A stretch of 64,000 nucleotides of DNA from Duganella sp. 1411 (lineage in GTDB: Bacteria; Pseudomonadota; Gammaproteobacteria; Burkholderiales; Burkholderiaceae_D): contig NZ_JAFICD010000011.1 of NCBI RefSeq assembly GCF_017833525.1, forward strand, positions 54,875-118,874, read 5' to 3'. Both the position numbers and the translations under genes were made by a program. The notes beneath the pieces were generated by a model that was not told where the DNA came from, made no database searches, and saw only the letters and a program-made list of their open reading frames with translations. Position 1 is the stretch's first letter. The number at the start of each line of letters is the position of its first letter. Positions 12,086 through 21,842 of this stretch are shown here, in pieces.

Positions 12086-13423
12086 ATGCGCGCACGCGAA
12101 TTCAACTTCGACGGCCTGGTAGGTCCATCGCATAACTACGCCGGTCTGTCGTTCGGCAACGTGGCGTCGTTCAGCAACGTCAAGAGCGCATCCAATCCCA
12201 AGCTAGCGGCGTTGCAGGGCCTGGCCAAGATGCGGGCCCTGGCCGCGCGCGGTTTCGGTCAGGCGCTGCTGCCGCCGCAGGACCGGCCCAACTTCCGCCT
12301 GTTGCGCAGCATTGGTTTTACGGGCAGCGACGCGGATGTTCTGGCCAAGGCGGCCAAGGAAGCGCCGGTGATCCTGGCTTGCGCGTATTCGGCCTCGCCG
12401 ATGTGGACCGCCAACGCGGCGACGGTCAGCCCGTCGGCCGACAGCGCAGACGGCCGCACGCATTTCACCGCCGCCAATTTGAACAACAAGCTGCACCGGG
12501 CCTTCGAGCACGCGCAGTCGGCGCGCAGCCTGCGCGCCATCTTCCACGATATCGATCACTTCGCGGTGCATGATGCGCTGCCCGGCACGCCGGCTTTCGG
12601 CGACGAGGGCGCGGCCAACCACACGCGCCTGTGCAAGGACCATGGCAGCGCCGCCGTCGAGATGTTCGTCTACGGCCGCACCGAGTTCGATGCGTCGGCG
12701 TCGGCGCCGAAGAAGTATCCGGCGCGGCAGACGCTGGAGGCGTCGCAGGGCGTCGCGCGCCTGCATGGGCTGTCGGCGGAGCGCACGGTTTATATCCAGC
12801 AGAACCCGGACGTGATCGACCAGGGCGTGTTCCACAACGACGTGATCGCGGTCGGTAACGGCAATGTGCTGTTCTATCACGACCAGGCGTTCGCCGATGA
12901 AGCGGGCAGCCTCGATCAGCTGCGCCGCGCGATGGATGGCGTGGGGGCGGAGTTGAACGCGATCCGCGTCGATACCGGCGCGGTGTCGGTGGCGGACGCG
13001 GTGGCCAGCTATTTGTTCAACAGCCAGTTGCTGTCCAAGGATAACGGCAAGATGGCGCTGGTGATTCCGCAGGAGTGTGAGGAGAACGCCGCCGTGGCCG
13101 CGTATCTGCAAGGGCTGGTCGGCAGCGGCAACGCGGTCGATGAGCTGATTCATTTCGATCTGCGGCAGTCGATGCGCAACGGCGGCGGGCCGGCGTGTTT
13201 GCGTCTGCGCGTGGCGCTGACCGATGCCGAGGCGGCGGCCATGCACCAGGGCGTGGTGATGACCGAGGCGCTGTATCACACGCTGGTGGCGTGGGTGGAG
13301 AAGCATTACCGCGACCGGCTCGACCCGGCCGATTTGGCCGATCCGGCGCTGGCGATCGAGGTGCACACCGCGCTGGAGGATTTGAGCCGGATTCTTGGAA
13401 TGCCCAACCTGTACGATTTTTAA
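12086..13423 (+). CDS. astB: N-succinylarginine dihydrolase
   Basis: The 445-residue enzyme removes two ammonia molecules and CO2 from N2-succinylarginine to give succinylornithine, the second AST step. The N-terminal FNFDGLVGPSHNYAGLSFGN and the internal QNPDVIDQGVFHNDVIAVGN (a conserved His region) are characteristic of AstB, a pentein-fold enzyme of the amidinotransferase superfamily. The length equals the family norm. It is translated 9 bp after astD. The next gene starts 167 bp later, so this may be the end of the first transcript. Confidence 0.95.
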   Translation: MRAREFNFDGLVGPSHNYAGLSFGNVASFSNVKSASNPKLAALQGLAKMRALAARGFGQALLPPQDRPNFRLLRSIGFTGSDADVLAKAAKEAPVILACAYSASPMWTANAATVSPSADSADGRTHFTAANLNNKLHRAFEHAQSARSLRAIFHDIDHFAVHDALPGTPAFGDEGAANHTRLCKDHGSAAVEMFVYGRTEFDASASAPKKYPARQTLEASQGVARLHGLSAERTVYIQQNPDVIDQGVFHNDVIAVGNGNVLFYHDQAFADEAGSLDQLRRAMDGVGAELNAIRVDTGAVSVADAVASYLFNSQLLSKDNGKMALVIPQECEENAAVAAYLQGLVGSGNAVDELIHFDLRQSMRNGGGPACLRLRVALTDAEAAAMHQGVVMTEALYHTLVAWVEKHYRDRLDPADLADPALAIEVHTALEDLSRILGMPNLYDF

Positions 13424-13590
13424 AATTGAGACGCTCGAATAATCGTGCTCCACTCATTCGATTTGTAATGCACTATTTCGTCCCCATCTGGTCTAATAGC
13501 GCTCGTAGCGCCCGACCCTTCGCCGCGTAGCCATAAGCCGGCGCGGCGTCCTGCAACATAAAATACTCATAACGTATTGGAGAAGCAACG

Positions 13591-16500
13591 ATGAAACAAA
13601 TGCCACAAGACCTGCGCGCACAGACGCTGGATTTGATCAACGCCAGCAAGCCTTCCAGCGAAACCAGCCAGGTCGCGGCCCTGATCAACGCCTGGCTCGG
13701 CTCCCTGGATGACGAAGACCTGACCGGCACCGTGCCCGGTAGTCTGGCGCCGGTATTGTGGGACGGTTTCACGCAAGCCTCCAAGCGCTCCGGCGCCGGC
13801 GCGCAAATCGCCAAGCTGCGCTACGAGGATGGACGCGGCGGCATGGCCACCGCGCTGCTGATCCTCAACGACGACATGCCGTACCTGGTCGATTCCATCG
13901 TCATGGCCATGCGCAAATTGCGCATCGTCGCCAACGGCGTATTGAACTCGGTGCTGCCGGTCGCGCGCAACGCGGACGGCGTGGTCACCGCCGTCGGCCT
14001 TCAGCGCGACAAACTCGAATCGTATGTCCTGTGCCTGCTGGCCGACGACCTGTCGGAAGCGGAACTGGGCATGCTGGTCGACCGCATCGAGATGGTCTCG
14101 CGCGACGCCGCCGTGGTCCGCCGCGACAAGGCCGCGATGCTGGCGCACTTCAGCCGCATCGGCGCCGAAGCCGCCGCCAACGGCGAAGAAGGCCAGGAAG
14201 TCGCCGCCTTCCTCGAATGGGCGCGCACCGAGGGCTTCGAGCCGTTCGGCTACGCCTACTATCAAGTCAAACCGGGCGTGCGCGAGCTGGAACGCGACAT
14301 CCCGAGCCGCATCGGCGTGCTGCAGGATACCTCGCACCCGGTCTACGGCACCTGCCTGGCCAACATCCCCGGCGACTTCGACACGCTGTCCAAGCGCGCG
14401 CACACGCTGTCGATCGTCAAGGCCGACGTCGAAGGCACGCTGCACCGCGACCAGGCGCTCGACTTCATCGGCATCCGCCACACCGATGCGCAGGGCGCGA
14501 TCCTCGGCGAATACTGCTTCGTCGGCCTGTTCACCCGCGCCGCCACGGCCACGCCGCTGAACCGCCTGCCGTTTGCGCGCGGCCGCATCGCCAAGGTGCT
14601 CAGCATCGCTGGCGTGCGCCAGGAAGGCTTCCGCGCCGAGAAATTCATCGAGATCCTCGAATCGCTGCCGCGCACCGAGGCGCTGGAAGCGGAGCCGGAA
14701 TGGCTGGCCGAAGTGTGCGGCGCCGTCGTCTCGCTGTACAAGCAGCCGCGCACCAAGGTGTTCGCCCGCCGCGACGTCTACGCCCGCCACCTGAACGTGC
14801 TGGTGTACCTGCCGCGCGAGCGTTACAGCGCGAGCGTCGCTTCCTCGCTGGCCAAGGCGCTGCAGGCCAGCTCCGGCGCCCATCACGTCAGCTCGCAAAC
14901 CCTGGTGGCCGACGGCCCGCTGGCCCGCGTGTACCTGATCGCCCATGGCGCGCGCTATCCGCTGGATCTGGAGACCGACATCCAGCAGCCGCTGTTGGCG
15001 GTGCTGGACGGCTGGCATGACAGCTTCTCGAAGCTGGCCGACGCCGTGTCGAATGTTCCGATGCGCGCCCACCTGCGCAAGATGTGCGCGACCCTGCCGA
15101 CCGATTACGTCGCCTCGACCCCGCCGGTCGCCGCCTTCTACGACCTGCAAACCATTTTGCAGAACACCGATCCGTCGCGCGTCGACGTGCGGGTGGACGC
15201 GGCGGACGACGCCACCACCATCCGCCTGTATTCCGTCGACCGCGTGCCGTCGCTGTCGACCATCCTGCCGGCGCTGCATAACGCCGGCGTCGCCATCGAC
15301 CGTGAACAGGCGCACTCGATCCGCATGGACGGCAAGCGCCACTTCGTCACCAGCCTGTCGGTCGATGCCGCCAGCGCCGCCAGCCTGGCCAAGCCGGAAG
15401 TGATCCCGGTCGCGCAAGAGCTGTTTGCCTCGCTGTTCAACAACGAAGCCGAAGATGGCCGCCTGAATGGCCTGGTCATCGAAGGCGGCTTGAGCCTGCG
15501 CCAGGTGCAACTGGTGCGCGCCTACATGAGCTACTGGCGCCAGACCGGCTCCCAGTTCTCGGTGCGCTACATCGCCGAGACGCTGCGCAAGCAGCCGGCC
15601 ATCGTCAAGCAGCTGGTGGACGCGTTCCTGCAGCGCTTCAATCCGGCGCTGGACGAAGCCACCCGCAACGCCGCGCTGGAGTCGCTGGCCGCGATCAAGG
15701 GCCGCCTGCCGTCGATCAACCACGCCGACAGCGAGGAAGTGCTGGGCGCCCTGACCGATCTGATGACCGCGACCTTGCGCACCAACTACTTCCAGAACAA
15801 TCAAAAGGGCGACAAGATCATCTTCAAGTTCGACACCAGCAATCTGTCGCTGGTGCCGGAGCCGCGTCCGTTCCGCGAGATCTTCGTGTTCTCGCGCCGC
15901 TTCGAGGGCGTGCACCTGCGCGGCGGCCCGGTCGCGCGCGGCGGCCTGCGCTGGTCGGACCGCATGGAAGACTATCGCACCGAGGTCCTGGGCCTGGTGA
16001 AGGCGCAGATGGTGAAGAACGCCGTCATCGTGCCGGCCGGCGCCAAGGGCGGCTTCGTGTGCAAGCAGATGCCGAAGGACGCCGTGCGCGAAACCATCGC
16101 GGCCGAAGGCGAAGCGGTTTATCGCCTGTTCATCGCCAGCCTGCTGGAAATGACCGACAACCGTGTGCTGGGCAAAATCGTTCCGCCGGCGGACACCGTC
16201 TGCTACGACAGCGCCGATCCGTATTTGGTGGTGGCCGCCGACAAGGGCACCGCGACCTTCTCCGACATCGCCAACGGCATCGCCGTGCAGCGCGGCTTCT
16301 GGCTGGGCGACGCCTTCGCGTCGGGCGGCTCGAACGGCTACGACCACAAAAAGATGGGCATCACCGCCAAGGGCGCGTTTGAAGCCGTCAAGCGCCACTT
16401 CTACGAGATGGACCACGACATCCACGCCACTCCGGTGACGATGGTCGGCGTGGGCGACATGTCGGGCGACGTGTTCGGCAACGGCGCGCTGCTGTCGCGC

Positions 16501-18303
16501 AAACTGCAGATCATCGCCGCCTTTGACCACCGCCACATCTTCCTCGACCCGACGCCGGACATGGAAAAATCCTTCGTCGAGCGCGAGCGCATGTTCGCGC
16601 TGCCGCGCTCCTCGTGGGACGACTACAACAAGGAGCTGATCTCGGCCGGCGGTGGCGTCTATCCGCGCACCGCCCGCACGATCGAGCTGTCGCCGCAGAT
16701 CCGCACCGCGCTGGACATCGAGGAAACCTCGCTGCCGCCGGAGGAACTGATGCACCGCATCCTGCTGGCGCCAGTAGACCTGTTCTACAACGGCGGTATC
16801 GGCACCTACATCAAGGCCTCGACCGAGACGCACGCGCAGGTCAAGGACCGCGCCAACGATAACATCCGCGTCGACGGCAACCAGCTGCGCTGCAAAGTGG
16901 TGGCCGAGGGCGGCAACCTGGGCGCCACGCAGGCGGGCCGCATCGAATTCGCGCTGGCCGGCGGCCGCATCTTCACCGATGCGATCGACAATTCGGCCGG
17001 TGTGGATTGCTCCGACCATGAAGTGAACGCCAAGATGTGGCTGGACGTGGAAATGAACGCCGGCCTGCTGACCGAAGCGGACCGCAACCGCACGCTGAAC
17101 GACATGACCGCCGACATCGAGCGCCTGGTCCTGCGCGACAACACGCTGCAAACGCAGTTGCTGGTGCGCGAGGCGCAGGCGCAAACCGACGCCGCCGTGC
17201 AGGACGGCTACGCCTCGCTGATCGCCTTCCTGGAAGAAGAGGGCGCGCTGTCGCGCGATCTGGAGCAGCTGCCGTCGGTGGCCGAACTGGCGCGCCGCAA
17301 GGCCGACGGCCGTGGCCTGACCACGCCGGAACTGGCGGTCGTCATCGCCAACGTCAAGAACCGCTACAAGCGCGTCCTGTCGGCGCTGCCGCTGACGGAA
17401 AACAGCTGGGCCGAGTCGGTGCTCAAGCCGTACTTCCCGGATCTGCTGGTGGCCACGCGTCCGGCGCTGGCGCACCCGCTGGCCAACGCCATCCTGGCGA
17501 CCGTGCTGGCCAACGAATCGGTCAACCGCTGCGGTCCGCTGATGCTGCGCCAACTGGCCGGCGAACATGGCGTCGACGAGTCGGACGTCATCCTGGCGTG
17601 GGGCCAGGCCTGGTCCGCGCTGAACCTGGCGCCGATCTTCGCCACCCTGGACTCCGACGCGCTGAAAGTGCCGCGCGCCGTGTCGATCAAGGTCGACGGC
17701 CGCACCCGCGTGCTGCAGAAGGCCGTCATCGAAGGCGCGCTGACCGTGCCGGCCGACCAGCTGAAGGACGGCGTGGCCGAGTTGACCCGCCTGTTCGCCA
17801 AGCCGGAGACGCTGGTCCAACTGAGCGCCGACGACGGCCAGTCCGACGCCGAGCTGACCGCCGGCCTGCGTCCGGAATTCGTCAACGCCTGGAAGGCCGT
17901 CGAAGCGATCGAATCGGTGGCGGCGTTCGTGTTCGCGGCGCTGTCGGTCACGCGCCCCGCCGGCATGGATTTGCCGGCCTTCCTGCAGGTCGGCCTGGCG
18001 CTGCGCGCGCAGGTCGGCATCGACACGCTGGAACGTGGCCTGAAGCTGCCCGCCACCAGCCGTTCGCAGGAGCAGCTGCGCAGCTACGCGCAAAACGCCC
18101 TGCGCCGCACGCAGCAACGCCTGTTGTCGCAGGTGCTGCAGCATGCCACCGGCGGCCATAGCGGTGTCGAGGCGGTGGAGGTGGTGGCCAACACGCTGGG
18201 CCTGTCCGGCTACGCGGCGGCGACCGACCTGGAACAGGCGATGCTGGACGTGTGGGCGCTGTCGGAGGCGACCAACTCCGGCAACACCATGCTGGTGGTG
18301 TAA
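13591..18303 (+). CDS. gdhB: NAD-specific glutamate dehydrogenase, large (180-kDa) type
   Basis: The protein has 1570 residues, close to the roughly 1600 of the L_180 class of NAD-GDH. It deaminates glutamate to 2-oxoglutarate and ammonia. The catalytic core is recognisable near residues 775-830 (RGGPVARGGLRWSDR, GLVKAQMVKNAVIVPAGAKGG). The NAD-binding part contains MVGVGDMSGDVFGNGALLS and CKVVAEGGNLGATQAGRIEFA. The long N-terminal region is ACT-like and regulatory in this class. TTGGAG lies just before the ATG. The 167-bp leader contains TCTAATAG at 13492-13499, a possible -10. The gene sits between astB and astE, so the glutamate made by the AST enzymes is consumed by the product of the same cluster. 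Confidence 0.96.
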   Translation: MKQMPQDLRAQTLDLINASKPSSETSQVAALINAWLGSLDDEDLTGTVPGSLAPVLWDGFTQASKRSGAGAQIAKLRYEDGRGGMATALLILNDDMPYLVDSIVMAMRKLRIVANGVLNSVLPVARNADGVVTAVGLQRDKLESYVLCLLADDLSEAELGMLVDRIEMVSRDAAVVRRDKAAMLAHFSRIGAEAAANGEEGQEVAAFLEWARTEGFEPFGYAYYQVKPGVRELERDIPSRIGVLQDTSHPVYGTCLANIPGDFDTLSKRAHTLSIVKADVEGTLHRDQALDFIGIRHTDAQGAILGEYCFVGLFTRAATATPLNRLPFARGRIAKVLSIAGVRQEGFRAEKFIEILESLPRTEALEAEPEWLAEVCGAVVSLYKQPRTKVFARRDVYARHLNVLVYLPRERYSASVASSLAKALQASSGAHHVSSQTLVADGPLARVYLIAHGARYPLDLETDIQQPLLAVLDGWHDSFSKLADAVSNVPMRAHLRKMCATLPTDYVASTPPVAAFYDLQTILQNTDPSRVDVRVDAADDATTIRLYSVDRVPSLSTILPALHNAGVAIDREQAHSIRMDGKRHFVTSLSVDAASAASLAKPEVIPVAQELFASLFNNEAEDGRLNGLVIEGGLSLRQVQLVRAYMSYWRQTGSQFSVRYIAETLRKQPAIVKQLVDAFLQRFNPALDEATRNAALESLAAIKGRLPSINHADSEEVLGALTDLMTATLRTNYFQNNQKGDKIIFKFDTSNLSLVPEPRPFREIFVFSRRFEGVHLRGGPVARGGLRWSDRMEDYRTEVLGLVKAQMVKNAVIVPAGAKGGFVCKQMPKDAVRETIAAEGEAVYRLFIASLLEMTDNRVLGKIVPPADTVCYDSADPYLVVAADKGTATFSDIANGIAVQRGFWLGDAFASGGSNGYDHKKMGITAKGAFEAVKRHFYEMDHDIHATPVTMVGVGDMSGDVFGNGALLSRKLQIIAAFDHRHIFLDPTPDMEKSFVERERMFALPRSSWDDYNKELISAGGGVYPRTARTIELSPQIRTALDIEETSLPPEELMHRILLAPVDLFYNGGIGTYIKASTETHAQVKDRANDNIRVDGNQLRCKVVAEGGNLGATQAGRIEFALAGGRIFTDAIDNSAGVDCSDHEVNAKMWLDVEMNAGLLTEADRNRTLNDMTADIERLVLRDNTLQTQLLVREAQAQTDAAVQDGYASLIAFLEEEGALSRDLEQLPSVAELARRKADGRGLTTPELAVVIANVKNRYKRVLSALPLTENSWAESVLKPYFPDLLVATRPALAHPLANAILATVLANESVNRCGPLMLRQLAGEHGVDESDVILAWGQAWSALNLAPIFATLDSDALKVPRAVSIKVDGRTRVLQKAVIEGALTVPADQLKDGVAELTRLFAKPETLVQLSADDGQSDAELTAGLRPEFVNAWKAVEAIESVAAFVFAALSVTRPAGMDLPAFLQVGLALRAQVGIDTLERGLKLPATSRSQEQLRSYAQNALRRTQQRLLSQVLQHATGGHSGVEAVEVVANTLGLSGYAAATDLEQAMLDVWALSEATNSGNTMLVV

Positions 18304-18307
18304 GCGT

Positions 18308-19297
18308 ATGAGCGAGCGCGCCAACACCTTGCCCGCGCCGGTGCGGGCGCTCGCCGAAGCCGATTTCAGCGTCGTCGCCGAGCGGTTCGCGGCGGCCGGT
18401 TTCGCGGTCACGCAGCCGGCCGACGGCATCCTCACCATCAAAGGGGCCGGTGATCGTCCGGCGATGCTGGTTTCGGTCGGCGTGCATGGCGACGAAACGG
18501 GGCCGATCGAAATGGTCGCCTACCTGCTCGACGCGCTGTCGCAACAGCCGGCGGCGCTGGCGGTCAACCTGATGCTTTGCGTCGGCAATATCGGCGCGAT
18601 CCGGGACGGCAAGCGTTTCATCGACGCGGACTTGAACCGCATGTTCCGCGCCGAACGCGGCGCGCTGGCCGGCACCGCCGAAGCGGCGCGCGCCGACGTG
18701 ATGATCGCCGCCACCACCGCCTTCTTCAGCGACGCCGGGCCGGTGCGCTGGCACCTGGATCTGCACACGGCCATCCGGCCGTCGGTGTATCCGACCTTCG
18801 CCATCGTCCCCGAGATCATCGCCGAGCATGCGCGGCGCGCGCTGATCGAGTGGCTGGGCCTTGCCGGCATCGGCGCGGTGATCATGAATCCGGCCTCGGT
18901 CGGCACTTACAGCTACTACTCGGCCGAGCACCACGGCGCCGCCGGCACCACGGTGGAGCTGGGGCGTATCGGCACGCTGGGCCGCAACGACCTGGCGCAA
19001 TTCGCCGACGCCTCGCTGGCGCTGGACGATCTGCTGCGCGGCGCGCCCAAGCGCGAAGCGAAACAGGCGCCGCATATCTTCAACACGGCGCGCCAGATCA
19101 TCAAGTTGAGCGAGAAGTTCCAGATGGCGTTCGGTAAGGATACGCATAACTTCACGGTCCTGAAGCAGGGCGAGGAGATCGCCCGCGATGGCGACACCGT
19201 CTACACCGTCCAGCATCCCGAGGAGCTGGTGGTGTTCCCCAATCCCGACGTCCGGGTCGGCCTGCGCGCCGGCTTGATGGTGGTGCGGGTCGGCTGA
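18308..19297 (+). CDS. astE: Succinylglutamate desuccinylase
   Basis: This 329-residue zinc hydrolase of the AstE/aspartoacylase family splits N-succinylglutamate into succinate and glutamate, the last AST step. Zinc ligands are visible in GVHGDETGP (His and Glu) and in HLDLHTAIRPS, and the catalytic Glu region is GAAGTTVELGRIG. The ATG at 18308 lies 4 bp after the GDH stop; upstream in-frame codons belong to the GDH reading region and are ignored. The tight spacing makes it part of the GDH transcript and completes the pathway in this window. Confidence 0.94.
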   Translation: MSERANTLPAPVRALAEADFSVVAERFAAAGFAVTQPADGILTIKGAGDRPAMLVSVGVHGDETGPIEMVAYLLDALSQQPAALAVNLMLCVGNIGAIRDGKRFIDADLNRMFRAERGALAGTAEAARADVMIAATTAFFSDAGPVRWHLDLHTAIRPSVYPTFAIVPEIIAEHARRALIEWLGLAGIGAVIMNPASVGTYSYYSAEHHGAAGTTVELGRIGTLGRNDLAQFADASLALDDLLRGAPKREAKQAPHIFNTARQIIKLSEKFQMAFGKDTHNFTVLKQGEEIARDGDTVYTVQHPEELVVFPNPDVRVGLRAGLMVVRVG

Positions 19298-19400
19298 CCC
19301 TTTACATCCCTTTACCTCGCTTTACACTCCGCGCACTCATAGTTGGACAATCTGGTTCGTTAACAGGTACAGCATTGTCCTTAACTATGGAGTAAGCACT

Positions 19401-19907
19401 ATGACGACAGCAATCAGCGGTATCTCAAGCAGCGCCACCTCGTTCGACCCCGCCAAGGGCGCGGCCCGTTTCGCCGGCAAAGTCTTCGCCGACATGGACA
19501 CCGACAAGGATGGCAAGGTGAAGAAGGAGGAATTCGTCTCCGGCCTGGAGTCGAAGGGCGTGTCGGCCGACGACGCGGCCAAGCAGTTCGACGCCATCGA
19601 TAAGCAGAAAACCGGCTCGATCACGAAGGACGATCTGGAGACGGCGATGAAGAGCGGGACGTTCGCGCCGCCGCGTCCCCAGGAGGGCGCGGCCGGCGCG
19701 CAGGGTGGGGGCAGGCCGCAGGGGGCCGGCGGTGGCGGCGGCGCCAGCGCGGCGGGCGGCGCGACTAAAACCTATGAGGCGGCCGACACGAATCAGGATG
19801 GCACCGTGTCGCAGCAGGAGGAGCTGGTTTACAGTATCTCGCATCCGTGGTCGGAGAGCACCGGCGATGCCAGCAAAATCGGTACGAATATCAACGAGGT
19901 CGCCTGA
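19401..19907 (+). CDS. EF-hand domain protein
   Basis: This is a 168-residue protein with no obvious signal peptide. Two canonical calcium loops are visible: DTDKDGKVKKEE near residue 32 and DTNQDGTVSQQE near residue 134. A weaker loop near 75 (DKQKTGSITKDD) lacks the usual spacing of acidic residues. Between them lies a Gly/Ala-rich linker (about 95-125). Such proteins bind Ca2+, but the target is unknown. A promoter may lie in the AT-richer 19340-19390 stretch, and TATGGAGTAAGC gives a GGAG before the ATG. It is not obviously linked to its neighbours. Confidence 0.8.
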   Translation: MTTAISGISSSATSFDPAKGAARFAGKVFADMDTDKDGKVKKEEFVSGLESKGVSADDAAKQFDAIDKQKTGSITKDDLETAMKSGTFAPPRPQEGAAGAQGGGRPQGAGGGGGASAAGGATKTYEAADTNQDGTVSQQEELVYSISHPWSESTGDASKIGTNINEVA

Positions 19908-19911
19908 ACAC

Positions 19912-19951
19912 ATGCATGGCGGATTACGGCGTTCCGCCTAATCGCCCTACG
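19912..19951 (+). repeat. R1 palindromic element, right half only
   Basis: The 40 bases match the right arm of the R1 element found complete at 29771, 42146, 44809 and 54257 (GGCGGATTACGGCGTTCCGC...CCCTAC), with one base missing. The left arm is absent, so this is a decayed copy just after the EF-hand stop. Confidence 0.8.
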
Positions 19952-19996
19952 TGTTTCCGTGGTTTTCGTTGTATCCGGCGTATTCGGCGACCGTCT

Positions 19997-20113
19997 TTAA
20001 TTGCGGGCGATGAGCACCGCGACGATCGTGGCGGCCACGCCCAGCACGGCCACCGCGGCGCTCAGCGCAGGATGAAAACGGCGCGATACGGTGGGGATTT
20101 TTTGAACCGGCAT
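19997..20113 (-). CDS. 38-residue hydrophobic small protein
   Basis: The minus-strand ATG at 20113 is preceded at a proper distance by AAGGAG. It opens 38 codons encoding a basic, polar N-terminus (MPVQKIPTVSRRFHP) followed by one membrane span of about 20 residues (VAVLGVAATIVAVLIA) and ending ARN. That shape fits a single-pass small membrane protein. I do not recognise the family. Evidence for it being real is the strong ribosome-binding site and the clean hydrophobic segment in a region with no other gene. Confidence 0.55.
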   Translation of the reverse strand: MPVQKIPTVSRRFHPALSAAVAVLGVAATIVAVLIARN

Positions 20114-20245
20114 AAACACTCCTTCTTGTCACACTGTAATGTTGACTCAAGATTAGCGTGCGTCTTGTTTCCAATCTATACATCGTGCTGTATCAAAAGT
20201 AAGCAACTGTAACCAGGACTTGCTGGCGAGTGCGAATAAAGTTGT

Positions 20246-20260
20246 ATTTGTGGCACAAAT
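20246..20260. promoter_or_regulatory. 15-bp perfect palindrome upstream of the permease gene
   Basis: ATTTGTGGCACAAAT is a perfect inverted repeat about 90 bp before the permease start. TATAAT at 20291-20296 lies downstream of it, so the palindrome is in position to be an operator. The regulator is not known. Confidence 0.35.
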
Positions 20261-20349
20261 TAACTTAGGGCGACGGGGCCGGAAAGCCCTATAATCGCTT
20301 AGTTTTTTTGCCCATGTTTTCGCCCACACATCTCCCACAAGGATAGCCT

Positions 20350-21828
20350 GTGAACCAATCGCTGGTCCAGAAACTGACCCGTACCAAGCCGGTCGAACAT
20401 ACAGTTGAACACGCAACAACTGAACACGCTCCAACCAGCAATGGCCTGCACCGCTCGATCGGCCTGTTCCCGCTGACGATGATCGGCGTCGGCGCCACCA
20501 TCGGCACCGGCATCTTCTTTACGATGGTCGAAGCCGTGCCCAAGGCCGGCCCCTCCGTCATCCTGTCCTTCCTGATCGCCGCCATCACCGCCGGCCTGAC
20601 GGCGCTGTGCTACGCCGAGCTGTCGTTCCGGATTCCGGCGTCGGGCTCGTCGTACTCGTTCGCCTACGCCACCGTCGGCGAATTCGCCGCCTTCATCATG
20701 GCCGCCTGCCTGCTGCTCGAGTACGGCCTGGCGGCGAGCGCCACCGCGATCGGCTGGTCCGATTATCTGAACAACTTCCTCAACAACGCGTTCGGCTGGC
20801 ACATCCCCGAATTGCTGCGCTCGCCGATGATCGTCTCGACCGCGCACGGCGTGGAAATACGAGGCGGCCACGTCAACCTGCCGCCGATCCTGCTGGTGGT
20901 GTTGTGCGGCCTGCTGCTGATCCGCGGCACCAAGGAATCGGCCACGACCAACGCCATCATGGTGCTGATCAAGCTGGCGATCCTGATCTTCTTTGTCGTC
21001 ATCGCGTTCTCCGGGTTCGACATCAACAACTTCCATCCGTTCTTCAGCCCCGACAACGGCGCCCATTACACCGGCATGGCCGGCGTGACGGCGGCGGCGG
21101 CGACGGTGTTCTTTTCGTTCATCGGCCTCGACACCGTCGCCACGGCCGGCGAGGAAGTGCGCAATCCCAAGCGCAACGTGCCGATCGGCATCCTGGCGGC
21201 GCTGGGGATCGTGACCTTGTTTTATATGTTGGTGGCGGTGGCGGCCATGGGCGCGCAGCCCGCCTACAAGTTCGCCGGGCAGGAAGCCGGGCTGGCGGTG
21301 ATCCTGCAGAACGTCACCGGCAAGACGTGGCCGGCGCTGGTGCTGGCGGCCGGCGCGGTGATTTCCGTGTTCAGTGTGACCTTGGTGACGATTTACGGCC
21401 AGACGCGCATCCTGTACGCGATTTCCAAGGACGGGCTGATCTCGAAGTCGTTCCAGAAAGTGAACGCGAAGACGGCGTCGCCGGTGCAGAACACCTTGAT
21501 CGTTTGTATCGTGGTCGGGCTGGTGGCCGGCTTCGTGGATGCGACCTTCCTGTGGGACATGGTCAGCATGGGCACGCTGACGGCCTTCATCGTGGTGTCG
21601 CTGGCGGTGCCGGTGATGCGCAAGAAGGAAAACGGCAAGGGCGTGAAGGGTTTCCGCGTGCCGTTCGGCCCGTACGTGGTGCCGGGCCTGAGTATCGGCG
21701 CCTGCCTGTATCTGATGTTCGGGCTGTCGCTGACGACTTACACGATCTTCGTCATCTGGATGTCGGCCGCGATCCTGACGTACTTCCTGTACGGGATGCG
21801 CAACTCGCGTTTGAATCTACTTAAATAA
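20350..21828 (+). CDS. APC superfamily amino-acid permease, CAT (cationic amino-acid transporter) type
   Basis: The protein is 492 residues with about 12 membrane helices. The first helix region IGVGATIGTGIFF and the FIGLDTVATAGEEVRNPKRN motif are those of the CAT/YfnA branch of the APC superfamily, which imports cationic or branched amino acids with protons. Its position after the arginine-catabolic genes makes arginine a plausible substrate, but this is inferred. The start is a GTG at 20350 with AAGGA upstream; no in-frame ATG lies before the first helix. The N-terminus has a His/Thr-rich tail of about 35 residues. A strong terminator follows 14 bp after the stop. Confidence 0.88.
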   Translation: MNQSLVQKLTRTKPVEHTVEHATTEHAPTSNGLHRSIGLFPLTMIGVGATIGTGIFFTMVEAVPKAGPSVILSFLIAAITAGLTALCYAELSFRIPASGSSYSFAYATVGEFAAFIMAACLLLEYGLAASATAIGWSDYLNNFLNNAFGWHIPELLRSPMIVSTAHGVEIRGGHVNLPPILLVVLCGLLLIRGTKESATTNAIMVLIKLAILIFFVVIAFSGFDINNFHPFFSPDNGAHYTGMAGVTAAAATVFFSFIGLDTVATAGEEVRNPKRNVPIGILAALGIVTLFYMLVAVAAMGAQPAYKFAGQEAGLAVILQNVTGKTWPALVLAAGAVISVFSVTLVTIYGQTRILYAISKDGLISKSFQKVNAKTASPVQNTLIVCIVVGLVAGFVDATFLWDMVSMGTLTAFIVVSLAVPVMRKKENGKGVKGFRVPFGPYVVPGLSIGACLYLMFGLSLTTYTIFVIWMSAAILTYFLYGMRNSRLNLLK

Positions 21829-21842
21829 AACTCCCGCAAACT

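Noticed and set aside
13567..18441. Open frame of 1624 codons on the minus strand opposite the GDH gene
   Set aside because: It is the antisense shadow of a GC-rich gene: the composition is Arg/Gln/His-rich, with no domain, while the plus strand encodes a complete, recognisable NAD-GDH.
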